From Arthrobacter sp. 131MFCol6.1 (GTDB taxonomy: Bacteria > Actinomycetota > Actinomycetes > Actinomycetales > Micrococcaceae): 62,287 bases of DNA. The translations under genes and the position numbers were made by a program. A model generated the notes under the pieces. That model did not search any database, had not been told where the DNA came from, and saw only the letters and a list, made by a program, of their open reading frames with translations. This document shows positions 25,747 through 33,356 of the stretch, piece after piece. The stretch is from NCBI RefSeq assembly GCF_000374925.1, contig NZ_KB895558.1:1-62287 (forward strand). The letters run 5' to 3'. The first letter of the stretch is position 1, and every line of letters begins with the position of its first letter.

Positions 25747-25788
25747 TCAGTGGTCAACTGCCTGTCAGTGGTCAACTGTCTACAGTTG
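25747..25788 (-). promoter_or_regulatory. Operator-like repeats upstream of gntR
   Basis: Direct repeat TCAGTGGTCAACTG at 25747-25760 and 25765-25778 (period 18). The second copy continues into an inverted repeat CAACTGT-CT-ACAGTTG (25773-25788). A further TTAACAGTTGA element lies at about 25794-25804. These match the dyads at 29201-29279 in core (TnAACAGT). Confidence 0.65.
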
Positions 25789-25850
25789 GTGTGTTAACAG
25801 TTGATGGTACGGCACGGGCGGGGCCGGTGACTCCCGGCCCCGCAACATCC

Positions 25851-26843
25851 TCAGCCCAGTTCGGCGAGCACCTTGGCGACGATCCTCTGCACCGAGAGGC
25901 CGTAGCGTTCGTGCAGGGTGGGCAGTGCGCCGGCGTCCAGGAATTCGTCCGGCAGCGCCACCGGCACCACCCGTTTGCCCAGTCCCGCGGTGACCACGGC
26001 CGAGGCCACGGTCTCGAACAACCCGCCCACCACACTGTGGTTCTCCAACGTGACCGCCAGGCGGTCGGTGTTCAGCTCGGCGAGGACCGTCGCGGTGTCG
26101 AACGGCTTGATGGTGGGGGCGTGGACGACCGCGACATCCACGTGGTGCGCTGCCAGCGCCTCGGCCGCCTGGAGGGCCCGCATGGTCATGAGCCCGCTGG
26201 AGATGAAGACGACGTCACGGCCTCCACGCAGGACTTTCGCCTTGCCGAGCTCGAAGGTGTAGTCGTACTCGTCCAGCACGGTGGGGACGTTGCCGCGCAG
26301 CAGACGCAGGTATGTGGGCCCCTCGCTGGCTGCCAGCTGCGGGACCGCCTGCTCGATGTCCAGCGAGTCGCAGGGATCCACGATGGTCAGGTTGGGCATC
26401 CCGCGGAAGATCGCCATGTCCTCGGTCGCCTGGTGGCTTGGACCGTACCCGGTGGTCAGCCCCGGGAGCCCGCCGACGATATTGACGTTGAGGTTCGGCT
26501 CGGCGGCATCCAGGCACAGGAAATCGTAGGCGCGCCGGGCAGCGAACACCGAGTACGTCGAGGCGAACGGGACCAGGCCGGTCTCAGCCAGGCCGGCCGC
26601 GGCGCCGAAGAGCAGCTGTTCGGCCATGCCCATCTGGAAGAAGCGTTCCGGGAAGGCCTGGGCGAAAATGTGCATGTCCGTGTACTTGCCCAGGTCCGCG
26701 GTCAGTCCCACGATCTTGTCGTTCTCCTGCGCGGCCTTGACCAGGGCGTGCCCGAACGGCGCGGACGCGGTCTTCTGGCCCGGGTCCGCGAAGGAGGCGA
26801 TCATGGCAGAGGTCTTCAGTTTCGGTGTTGTTGCGGTACTCAT
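25851..26843 (-). CDS. Transketolase-family C-terminal subunit (split transketolase)
   Basis: 330 aa pyrimidine-binding and C-terminal domains of a thiamine-diphosphate transketolase. It begins MSTATTPKLKTSAMIASFADPG. It includes GLTADLGKYTDMHIFAQAFPERFFQMGMAEQLLFGAAAGLA with the conserved Glu that activates ThDP, FASTYSVFAARRAYDFL, and LTTGYGPSHQATEDMAIFRGMPNL. The C-terminal swivel domain runs through VAVVHAPTIKPFD. It pairs with the N-terminal subunit just upstream (overlap 4 bp). The frame is open far to the right, but that part is antisense-like sequence over the partner gene; the ATG at 26843 is the start. Split transketolases in catabolic clusters usually act on unusual ketose phosphates. 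Confidence 0.9.
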   Translation of the reverse strand: MSTATTPKLKTSAMIASFADPGQKTASAPFGHALVKAAQENDKIVGLTADLGKYTDMHIFAQAFPERFFQMGMAEQLLFGAAAGLAETGLVPFASTYSVFAARRAYDFLCLDAAEPNLNVNIVGGLPGLTTGYGPSHQATEDMAIFRGMPNLTIVDPCDSLDIEQAVPQLAASEGPTYLRLLRGNVPTVLDEYDYTFELGKAKVLRGGRDVVFISSGLMTMRALQAAEALAAHHVDVAVVHAPTIKPFDTATVLAELNTDRLAVTLENHSVVGGLFETVASAVVTAGLGKRVVPVALPDEFLDAGALPTLHERYGLSVQRIVAKVLAELG

Positions 26844-27739
26844 CGTGCGGCCTTTCCTTCGAAACCTGCGGTCAGCTGCTCGCGGCAGAGCTGCCATTCG
26901 TGTTCTTCGATGCGCATGAAGTGGGCTTTTTCGCGGTCCTCGAGCAGCGGCACGCCGCGGCCCACCTTCGTGTCGCACAGGATCACGGAGGGACGTCCGA
27001 CGGCGGCCGCCTGGGCGGCCGCGTTGTCGAACGCGGCCAGCAGCGCGCCGACGTCGTTCCCGTTCACGCGCTGGGCGTACCAGCCAAACGCCTGCCACTT
27101 TTCGGTGACGGGCTCGGTGCGCAGCACGGTGTCGGTCTTGCCGTCGGCCTGCAGGGCGTTGATGTCCACCATGGCGGTGAGGTTGCCGAGCTGGTGGTGG
27201 TGGGCGCCCATCGCGGCCTCCCACGTGGAGCCCTCGTCGAGTTCGCCGTCGGAGAGGAAGTTGTAGACCCGGGAACCCGAACCCTGGTAGCGCAGGCCCA
27301 GGGCGGCGCCGACGGCGATGGAGAGGCCGTGTCCGAGGGAGCCGCCGGAAATCTCCATACCGGGGGTGTAGGTGGACATCCCGGACATCGGCAGCCGGGA
27401 GTCGTCCGAGCCGTAGGTCTCCAGTTCCTTGACGGGGATGATTCCAGCCTCGGCGAGGGCCGCGTAGTGGCCGATCGCGTAGTGGCCGGTGGAGAGCAGG
27501 AACCGGTCGCGGTCCTCCCACCCAGGATCGTCGGCGCGGAACCGGAGCTGGTCCGCGTAGACCGCGGCGAGCATGTCGGCCGCGCCGAGGGCCTGGCCCA
27601 CGTAGCCTTGGCCCTGGACTTCGCCCATGTTCAGGGCATGGTGGCGGATCCGGTAGGCGGCCGCTTCGACCCGTGCCAGGCGTTCTGCCTCGACGTCGGA
27701 GGCCTTGCCTCGGGTTGTTATTTCCTGTGTTGAAACCAC
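26840..27739 (-). CDS. Transketolase-family N-terminal subunit (split transketolase)
   Basis: 299 aa ThDP-binding subunit. Motifs: GYVGQALGAADMLAAVYADQLRF, FLLSTGHYAIGHYAALAEAG, and MSGMSTYTPGMEISGGSLGHGLSIAVGAALG. The diphosphate motif is FLSDGELDEGSTWEAAMGAHHHQLGNLTAMVDIN (G-D-G-E pattern with a distal N). The GTG at 27739 lies 7 nt after AAAGG; an upstream in-frame TTG overlaps that site. It is translationally coupled to the C-terminal subunit and follows the MFS transporter gene by 72 nt on the same strand. Confidence 0.9.
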   Translation of the reverse strand: MVSTQEITTRGKASDVEAERLARVEAAAYRIRHHALNMGEVQGQGYVGQALGAADMLAAVYADQLRFRADDPGWEDRDRFLLSTGHYAIGHYAALAEAGIIPVKELETYGSDDSRLPMSGMSTYTPGMEISGGSLGHGLSIAVGAALGLRYQGSGSRVYNFLSDGELDEGSTWEAAMGAHHHQLGNLTAMVDINALQADGKTDTVLRTEPVTEKWQAFGWYAQRVNGNDVGALLAAFDNAAAQAAAVGRPSVILCDTKVGRGVPLLEDREKAHFMRIEEHEWQLCREQLTAGFEGKAAR

Positions 27740-27811
27740 AATTCTGCCTTTCAAATATGACGTGACGAGCTGCTGCGGGATGCCTTCGACGGCTTCCGGG
27801 GCGGTGCGTTT

Positions 27812-29149
27812 CTACGCGCTCACGTGGGTGGGGGTGCTTTTGGTGGCCTCGGCAGCGAGTTCACGTTCGCGCTTGCCCCAGGTTTCACGGGTGGCAACGG
27901 CGGCCCACAGTCCGATGGCGGCATAGGTGCCGAAGAGCAGTGCCGGTCCCATCCAGCCGAAGCTGACGAAGAGCAAGGTGGTGATGAACGGGGTGAACCC
28001 TGAGACCATGGCCGAGATCTGGTAGGCCAGCGAGGCGCCGGAGGCGCGTGTCTTGGCCTGGAACAGCTCCGGGAACCACGGGCCCTGGGCTCCGGCCAGG
28101 GAGTTCTGGCAGACGGCGTAGGAAATCACGAGGGTGGCGATGATGAAGATGAACAGTCCGGTGTTGACCAGCAGGAACATCGGCACCGCGAAGGCCACGG
28201 CGAAGGCGCAGGACCAGATGTAGAGCGGGCGCCGGCCGATCCTGTCCGTCAGCCGCGCCCAGGCCTGGGTGGCGAAGATGCCGATTGCGGAGGCGATGCA
28301 CAAGGCCACGAGCGTCTGGGACTTATCGGCCAGGTGCTGGCTGTTCAGGTAGGAAATCATGTACGTGATGGACACGGCGTAGCCGGCGGTCTCGGCGATG
28401 CGCAGGCCGATGCCCTTGACGATGTTGCGCCAGTCGGTCTTCAGGACCTCCGTGATGGGCGACTTGACGATGTCGCCGCTGTCCTTGACCTCGTCGAAGA
28501 CGGGGGACTCGGGGACCTTGGAACGGATGATCAGTCCGACGACGACCAGCACGATGCTGGCGAGGAAGGGAATGCGCCAGGCGAGTTCGCCGCCGAGCTG
28601 GACGCTGAAGAGGAACACGAGGTTGGCCAGCAGCAGCCCGACCGGGAAGCCGGCCTGAACCATGCCGGTGTACTTTCCCTTCGATTTCCAGGGTGCGTGT
28701 TCGTAGCTCATGAGGATGGCGCCGCCCCACTCCGCGCCGAAGGCCAGGCCCTGGATGATGCGGACGAACACCAGCAGAGCCGGAGCCAACAGACCCACTT
28801 GGGTGTAGGTGGGGAGCAGGCCGATGACGAAAGTGGCGATGCCCATGAGGATGAGGGAGGCCACCAGGACCGGCTTGCGGCCGACTTTGTCACCGAGGTG
28901 CCCGCCGATGATGCCGCCGATCGGGCGGGCCGCGAATCCGACACCCAGGGTGGCGAAGGCAGCCAGGGTTCCGGTCACGGGATCGCCGGTGGGGAAGAAG
29001 GCCGTACCGAAGTACAGGGCAGCCGCCGTGCCGAATCCGATGAAGTCATAGGTTTCGATGACCGCGCCGACGCTGGAGCCGATCGCGACCCGTTTCGCTT
29101 CCCTGGTGCCGTGCACCGGGCCCCGCATGGTCAGAGCTTCGTTGCTCAT
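27812..29149 (-). CDS. MFS transporter, metabolite:H+ symporter type
   Basis: 445 aa, twelve hydrophobic segments. It shows SSVGAVIETYDFIGFGTAAALYF (the MHS-family TM1 signature), the loop motif GGHLGDKVGRKPVLV between TM2 and TM3, and GAEWGGAILMSYEHAP, typical of ShiA/ProP/KgtP-like symporters. The ATG at 29149 follows AAAGGGA. It is the first gene of the leftward operon, divergent from the isomerase operon across a 194-bp control region. It most likely imports the sugar, polyol or sugar acid that the cluster degrades. Confidence 0.88.
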   Translation of the reverse strand: MSNEALTMRGPVHGTREAKRVAIGSSVGAVIETYDFIGFGTAAALYFGTAFFPTGDPVTGTLAAFATLGVGFAARPIGGIIGGHLGDKVGRKPVLVASLILMGIATFVIGLLPTYTQVGLLAPALLVFVRIIQGLAFGAEWGGAILMSYEHAPWKSKGKYTGMVQAGFPVGLLLANLVFLFSVQLGGELAWRIPFLASIVLVVVGLIIRSKVPESPVFDEVKDSGDIVKSPITEVLKTDWRNIVKGIGLRIAETAGYAVSITYMISYLNSQHLADKSQTLVALCIASAIGIFATQAWARLTDRIGRRPLYIWSCAFAVAFAVPMFLLVNTGLFIFIIATLVISYAVCQNSLAGAQGPWFPELFQAKTRASGASLAYQISAMVSGFTPFITTLLFVSFGWMGPALLFGTYAAIGLWAAVATRETWGKRERELAAEATKSTPTHVSA

Positions 29150-29200
29150 GTCAATCCCTTTCGAAGAGAGCTGCCGACGCTTCCGCACCGACACTGTCGA

Positions 29201-29279
29201 CTGTTAACAGATGATACGCCAGTGTGACCCGCGCCATAAGGCAATGTCAACAGTCAACTTCAAAGGTTGACTGTTGACA
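29201..29279. promoter_or_regulatory. Divergent control region with GntR-type operator dyads
   Basis: A perfect 14-bp inverted repeat, TGTCAACAGTCAAC at 29245-29258 and its complement at 29266-29279, with a 7-bp spacer. A separate palindrome CTGTTAACAG lies at 29201-29210. Both sit between the MFS (leftward) and isomerase (rightward) starts. The shared core with the gntR upstream region indicates one regulator for both operons. Confidence 0.72.
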
Positions 29280-29343
29280 GTCGAATTTTGTAGTGTGGTC
29301 CATATCACCACCGCCTCCGGGCGCGACCAGAGGATCAACGACG

Positions 29344-30168
29344 ATGTTCAATTCCCGACTCGGCTGCTCGTCCATCAGCTTCCGCCACCAGAGCCTGCCA
29401 GAGGCCCTGCGCACCATTGAGGGCCTCGGCTTTGAGGAAATAGATCTCGGTGCCCTGCCCGGAGTGTGCGACCACGTTCCCTACGACCTCGACGCCGATG
29501 CCGTCGCCGCCGTCACGGCCGAGGTGGTTCCCTCCGGGCTGCGGGTCCGGTCGGTTAACGGGGACGTCGGGGACCTGAACGCCTTGCTCGACGCCGACGC
29601 ACAGTCAGCACGGAACCGGCACCTTGACGCGCTGCTCGCATTGGCGGCCGGCACGGGCGCGAAGGCGCTAGTCCTGCCCTGCGGCGCCCTCGGCCACGAC
29701 CCGGTCCGCAGCCTCGACGAGGACCTGGACACCATTGCCGCGCAACTCACCGCCGCCAAGCGGCGGGCCGACGTGTTCGGCGTCGAGCTCTGGACCGAGT
29801 CCCTGCACTTCCTGAGGTTCTGCTGGAACCTTGAGCGCGCGGAAGAGCTGGCCGGGCGGCTGGCCGGTTCCGGGGTCGGGATCGTCATGGACTTCAGCCA
29901 TATCGTGGCCGCCGGCGAGGATCCGTTGGACTACCTCAAGCGCCATCGGGGCCGGATCGCCCACGTCCACTTGCGCGATGCAGTGCCGGGGAACATCAAC
30001 CTCAGCATCGGCAACGGCCAGGCCGATTTCGCCGCCGGCCTGGAGGCCCTCGCGGCTGACGGCTACACCGGCCACTTCTCCCTGGAGCTGGAGACCCGGG
30101 ACGTCACCCACGGGGAGCGCCCCGCGGCGGCCGCCAAGGCCGCGAGCTTCATCACAGACCTCATCTGA
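29344..30168 (+). CDS. Sugar phosphate isomerase/epimerase, xylose-isomerase-like TIM barrel
   Basis: 274 aa AP-endonuclease-2/IolE-like TIM barrel. Features are LGCSSISFRHQSLPEALRTIEGLGFEEIDLG at the start, ELWTESLHFLRFCWNLERAEELAG with a conserved metal-site Glu, VGIVMDFSHIVAAGEDPLDYL with Asp/His ligands, RIAHVHLRDAV, and a final GHFSLELETRD with the last Glu ligand. So a divalent-metal ketose/aldose isomerase or epimerase is likely. AGAGGA precedes the ATG at 29344. First gene of the rightward operon with SDR, kinase and RpiB. In tetritol pathways an erythrulose-phosphate isomerase fills such a slot. Confidence 0.82.
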   Translation: MFNSRLGCSSISFRHQSLPEALRTIEGLGFEEIDLGALPGVCDHVPYDLDADAVAAVTAEVVPSGLRVRSVNGDVGDLNALLDADAQSARNRHLDALLALAAGTGAKALVLPCGALGHDPVRSLDEDLDTIAAQLTAAKRRADVFGVELWTESLHFLRFCWNLERAEELAGRLAGSGVGIVMDFSHIVAAGEDPLDYLKRHRGRIAHVHLRDAVPGNINLSIGNGQADFAAGLEALAADGYTGHFSLELETRDVTHGERPAAAAKAASFITDLI

Positions 30169-30171
30169 ACC

Positions 30172-30231
30172 ATCGATTGCTCCGAAACGGCCCTTTTGGA
30201 CCCCCAAAACGGCGCTGCTGGAGCAATCGAT
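30172..30231. repeat. 60-bp hairpin element between isomerase and SDR genes
   Basis: 12-bp perfect outer arms (ATCGATTGCTCC at 30172-30183, complement at 30220-30231) enclose an inner hairpin TTTTGG-ACCC-CCAAAA. It lies in the 98-bp gap within the operon. It could adjust relative mRNA levels or be a small REP-like element. Confidence 0.65.
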
Positions 30232-30266
30232 TCAATCCAAGACACAACACCAACCCAAGGAGCATC

Positions 30267-31040
30267 ATGAGCACCATCCAGCGCACCGCCGTCCTCACCG
30301 GGGCAACCTCGGACCGGGGCATCGGCATCACCACTGCACGCCGCTACGCCAGCCAGGGCTGGGCCGTGGTGATCCTGGACCTCGACGGCGAGAAGTCTGC
30401 CAAGGTCGCAGCGGAGATCGGCAACGAGTTCACCGTTCCCGCGTTTGGCTTCGAGATCGACGTCGCCAGCGAGGACTCCGTGACAGCCGCGTACAACGCA
30501 GTGGCCGCCGAAGTCCGCTCCGGCAGCCTTCCCGCCGTCGGGGCCCTGGCCAATATCGCCGGCATCACCTCCCCGGTGCCGTTCCTCGAGACCACACTGG
30601 AGCTCTGGAACAAGGTCATGGCCGTGAACGCGACGGGAACCTACCTCGTCACCCGGGCCTTCCTGCCGGACATGATCGCCAGCGGCTGGGGCCGGATCGT
30701 GAACATGTCCTCGGTTTCCGCCCAGCGCGGCGGCGGCGTCTTCGGCAAGGTCCCGTACTCCGCAGCCAAGGCCGCCATCCTGGGCTTCACCAAGGCCCTG
30801 GCCCGCGAAATAGGCAGCACCGGCGTGACCGTCAACGCCATCACCCCCGGCGCCGTGGACACGAACATCCGTGTGGGCAGCACCGAAGAGCAGGAAGCGG
30901 CCATCAACGCCGGCATTCCGCTGGGGCGCAACGCGAGTACCGAGGAAATCGCGGCCGTCATCACGTTCCTGTCCTCCGAGGAATCCGCCTACCTCACCGG
31001 CACCACCATCGATATCAACGGCGGAAGCCACATCCACTAG
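30267..31040 (+). CDS. SDR-family dehydrogenase
   Basis: 257 aa classical short-chain dehydrogenase with cofactor motif TGATSDRGIG and an Asp after strand 2 (VVILDLDGEK) indicating NAD(H). It also has LANIAGI, an active-site Ser in NMSSVSAQRGG, and YSAAK (Y-x-x-x-K). The C-terminal end NAITPGAVDTNI and LTGTTIDINGGSHIH is typical of polyol or sugar dehydrogenases. AAGGAG precedes the ATG. In this operon it probably oxidises a polyol to a ketose or reduces a sugar intermediate. Confidence 0.88.
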   Translation: MSTIQRTAVLTGATSDRGIGITTARRYASQGWAVVILDLDGEKSAKVAAEIGNEFTVPAFGFEIDVASEDSVTAAYNAVAAEVRSGSLPAVGALANIAGITSPVPFLETTLELWNKVMAVNATGTYLVTRAFLPDMIASGWGRIVNMSSVSAQRGGGVFGKVPYSAAKAAILGFTKALAREIGSTGVTVNAITPGAVDTNIRVGSTEEQEAAINAGIPLGRNASTEEIAAVITFLSSEESAYLTGTTIDINGGSHIH

Positions 31041-31085
31041 CCGTCCCGCCGTTGAGAAGACCGCGAGCAGCTGAAAGAGCCCACG

Positions 31086-32828
31086 ATGACCAGAATATTT
31101 AACAACCCGTCCGATTTCGCCGAGGAAGCCCTCGCCGGCTTCTGCGACGTCCATGCGAACCTGGTGCGCCAGGTTCCCGGCGGCGCCGTCCGGCGGCACC
31201 GGCCCCGCCAACCGAAGGTGGCCGTGCTGGCCGGCGGCGGCTCGGGGCACTACCCGGCCTTCGCCGGGCTGATCGGCACCGGACTGGCCGACGGCGCCGT
31301 CGTCGGGAATATCTTCACTTCGCCGTCGGCCCAGCAGGCGTACTCCGTGGCCAAGGCAGCGGATTCCGGCGCCGGGGTGGTCTTCACCTATGGCAACTAC
31401 GCGGGCGACGTCATGAACTTCGGGATGGCCAGCGAACGGCTCGCCGCCGAGGGGATCGAAGTGGAGAACGTCCTGGTGACCGACGACGTCGCCAGCGCGC
31501 CGCCGTCGGAGTCGGAAAAACGCCGCGGCATTGCTGGTGATTTCACGGTCTTCAAGATCATGGGCGCGGCCGCCGAAGCCGGCGCCGACCTGGCCGAGGT
31601 GGTGCGCCTGGGCCGGAAGGCCAACGACCTGACCCGCACCATCGGCACTGCCTTCCACGGCTGCACCTTCCCCGGCGCCGAGGCGCCGCTGTTCACCCTC
31701 GAGGACCGGCAGATGGGCCTCGGCCTGGGCATTCACGGCGAACCCGGCCTGTTTGACACGGATCTGCCGCCCGCGAAGGAGCTGGGACAGGAGTTCGTGT
31801 CCCGGCTGCTTGCTGAGACGCCGCATGGTGCGGGAGACCGCATCGCCGTCATTCTCAATGGGCTCGGTTCCACTAAGCACGAAGAACTCTTCGTCCTCTG
31901 GCTCAGCGTCGCAACGCTGCTTCGCGCCGCCGGCTACACACTGGTGATGCCGGAAGTCGGCGAACTGGTCACAAGCCTGGATATGGCCGGTGTGTCCCTG
32001 ACCGTGACGTGGCTCGATGACGAACTCGAGCCGCTCTGGACAGCTCCCGCCGAGACCCCCGCCTACCGGCGCGGGAATGCCGCACTCCCCGGCGGCGAGG
32101 CGGACGAGTCGGCCACGGCCGAGGACACGGAGGCGCCGGAGGCCTTCGCCGCGGCAGAAGCTTCACGCGACTATGCACAGCAGTGCGTTGCCGCCCTGGC
32201 GGCAGCCCGCGAAGCCATCCACGACGCCGAGAAGTTCCTTGGCGACCTCGATGCCATCGCCGGCGACGGAGACCACGGGCGGGGCATGGTGCGCGGGATT
32301 GATGCGGCCAGTGCCGCCGTCGCAGACGCTGCGTCCCGCGGTGCCGGTGCCGGTGCCGCTCTGGCCGCCGCCGGCGATGCGTGGGCGGACAACGCCGGCG
32401 GCACCTCCGGGGTGCTGTGGGGCGCCGGCCTGCGGGCCTTTGGCGAGGCCGTCGGCAACGACCAGGCACCCAGTGCAGCCGAACTTGCGGCAGCGGTGGC
32501 AGCCTTTGCCGCCCGGATCGCCGAGCTCGGCAAGGCCGAGGTCGGCGACAAGACTATGGTGGACGCGCTGGTCCCGTTTGCCGAGACTTTCAGCCGGCTC
32601 ACCAGCGAAGGGGCGGGGGCGGATGCCGGCTGGGCGGAAGCTGCACGGGAGGCTGCCTCCGCGGCGCAGGCCACCGCGGCCCTGCGCCCGCTGAAGGGCC
32701 GGGCGCGGCCCCTGGCGGAAAAGAGCGTGGGCACACCCGACCCCGGAGCCACGTCCCTGGCAATGGTGTTCACTGTGTTCGGTCCGCACCTTGCCGGTGT
32801 GCGGCAGGCTGCAGGGGCACGCCCGTGA
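31086..32828 (+). CDS. Dihydroxyacetone kinase family protein (fused DhaK-DhaL)
   Basis: 580 aa ATP-dependent ketose kinase. The N-terminal DhaK domain shows VAVLAGGGSGHYPAFAGLIG, VFTYGNYAGDVMNF, FHGCTFPGAEAPLF and LGLGIHGEPGLFD. The C-terminal DhaL domain has the nucleotide/magnesium motif DAIAGDGDHGRGM, DNAGGTSGVLWGAG, GDKTMVDAL and the end DPGATSLAMVF. Single-chain enzymes of this type phosphorylate dihydroxyacetone, and relatives in mycobacterial tetritol pathways phosphorylate D- or L-erythrulose. Next to RpiB and an SDR, a C4 or branched C5 ketose is the likely substrate. The stop overlaps the rpiB GTG. Confidence 0.9.
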   Translation: MTRIFNNPSDFAEEALAGFCDVHANLVRQVPGGAVRRHRPRQPKVAVLAGGGSGHYPAFAGLIGTGLADGAVVGNIFTSPSAQQAYSVAKAADSGAGVVFTYGNYAGDVMNFGMASERLAAEGIEVENVLVTDDVASAPPSESEKRRGIAGDFTVFKIMGAAAEAGADLAEVVRLGRKANDLTRTIGTAFHGCTFPGAEAPLFTLEDRQMGLGLGIHGEPGLFDTDLPPAKELGQEFVSRLLAETPHGAGDRIAVILNGLGSTKHEELFVLWLSVATLLRAAGYTLVMPEVGELVTSLDMAGVSLTVTWLDDELEPLWTAPAETPAYRRGNAALPGGEADESATAEDTEAPEAFAAAEASRDYAQQCVAALAAAREAIHDAEKFLGDLDAIAGDGDHGRGMVRGIDAASAAVADAASRGAGAGAALAAAGDAWADNAGGTSGVLWGAGLRAFGEAVGNDQAPSAAELAAAVAAFAARIAELGKAEVGDKTMVDALVPFAETFSRLTSEGAGADAGWAEAAREAASAAQATAALRPLKGRARPLAEKSVGTPDPGATSLAMVFTVFGPHLAGVRQAAGARP

Positions 32829-33307
32829 GCCCGGCAGCAGGGATCCGGCTCATTGTGGGTGCGGACGAGGCCGGAGTGGATTACAAGGACCAGATCCTGG
32901 CGGACCTCCGGACGGACCCGCGGGTGGCCGAGGTCATCGACATCGGCGTCAACCGGGCCGACGCCCCGGAGGAGTTCGCCAAGCCCTACCCGTACGTGGG
33001 CATCGCCGCGGGCGAATTGATCCGGGACGGGCAGGCAGACCGGGCCATCCTGTTCTGCGGCACCGGGATCGGTGTCGCCATCGCCGCCAACAAGGTGGAC
33101 GGCATCCGGGCCGCGACCGCCCATGACTCCTTCAGCGTGGAGCGCTCCGTGCTCTCCAACAACTGCCAGGTCCTCACGATGGGCCAGCGCGTGGTGGGGC
33201 TGGAACTGGCACGGCGGCTGGCGCGGGAGTGGATCGGCTACACCTTCGATCCGTCGTCCGCCTCGGCGGACAAGGTGAAGGTGCTCACCGGCTACGAGGG
33301 ATGCTGA
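32825..33307 (+). CDS. rpiB: RpiB/LacAB-family sugar-phosphate isomerase
   Basis: 160 aa. It starts at a GTG overlapping the kinase stop (GTGA). Motifs: IRLIVGADEAGVDYKDQIL, the phosphate and active-site loop FCGTGIGVAIAANKVDGIRAATAHDSFSVERSVLSNNCQVLTMGQRVVG with the catalytic Cys, and the late Arg. Family members interconvert ribose/ribulose phosphates; relatives in erythritol/threitol pathways interconvert D-erythrulose-4-phosphate and D-erythrose-4-phosphate. The kinase partner makes the latter role attractive, since its product would feed the transketolase. Confidence 0.9.
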   Translation: MSPAAGIRLIVGADEAGVDYKDQILADLRTDPRVAEVIDIGVNRADAPEEFAKPYPYVGIAAGELIRDGQADRAILFCGTGIGVAIAANKVDGIRAATAHDSFSVERSVLSNNCQVLTMGQRVVGLELARRLAREWIGYTFDPSSASADKVKVLTGYEGC

Positions 33308-33356
33308 GCCCTGCCCCAGGCCGCCCGGCCAGGCACGGGCCCGGGGGTCCAGGCCG

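Noticed and set aside
26844..27521. N-terminal extension of the transketolase C-terminal subunit
   Set aside because: Arg/Pro-rich, lies over the N-terminal subunit gene. The ATG at 26843 fits the family start.
30063..31880. 605-codon minus-strand frame
   Set aside because: Antisense to the isomerase, SDR and kinase genes. Its Gly/Asp/His-rich composition is typical of reverse-strand shadows.
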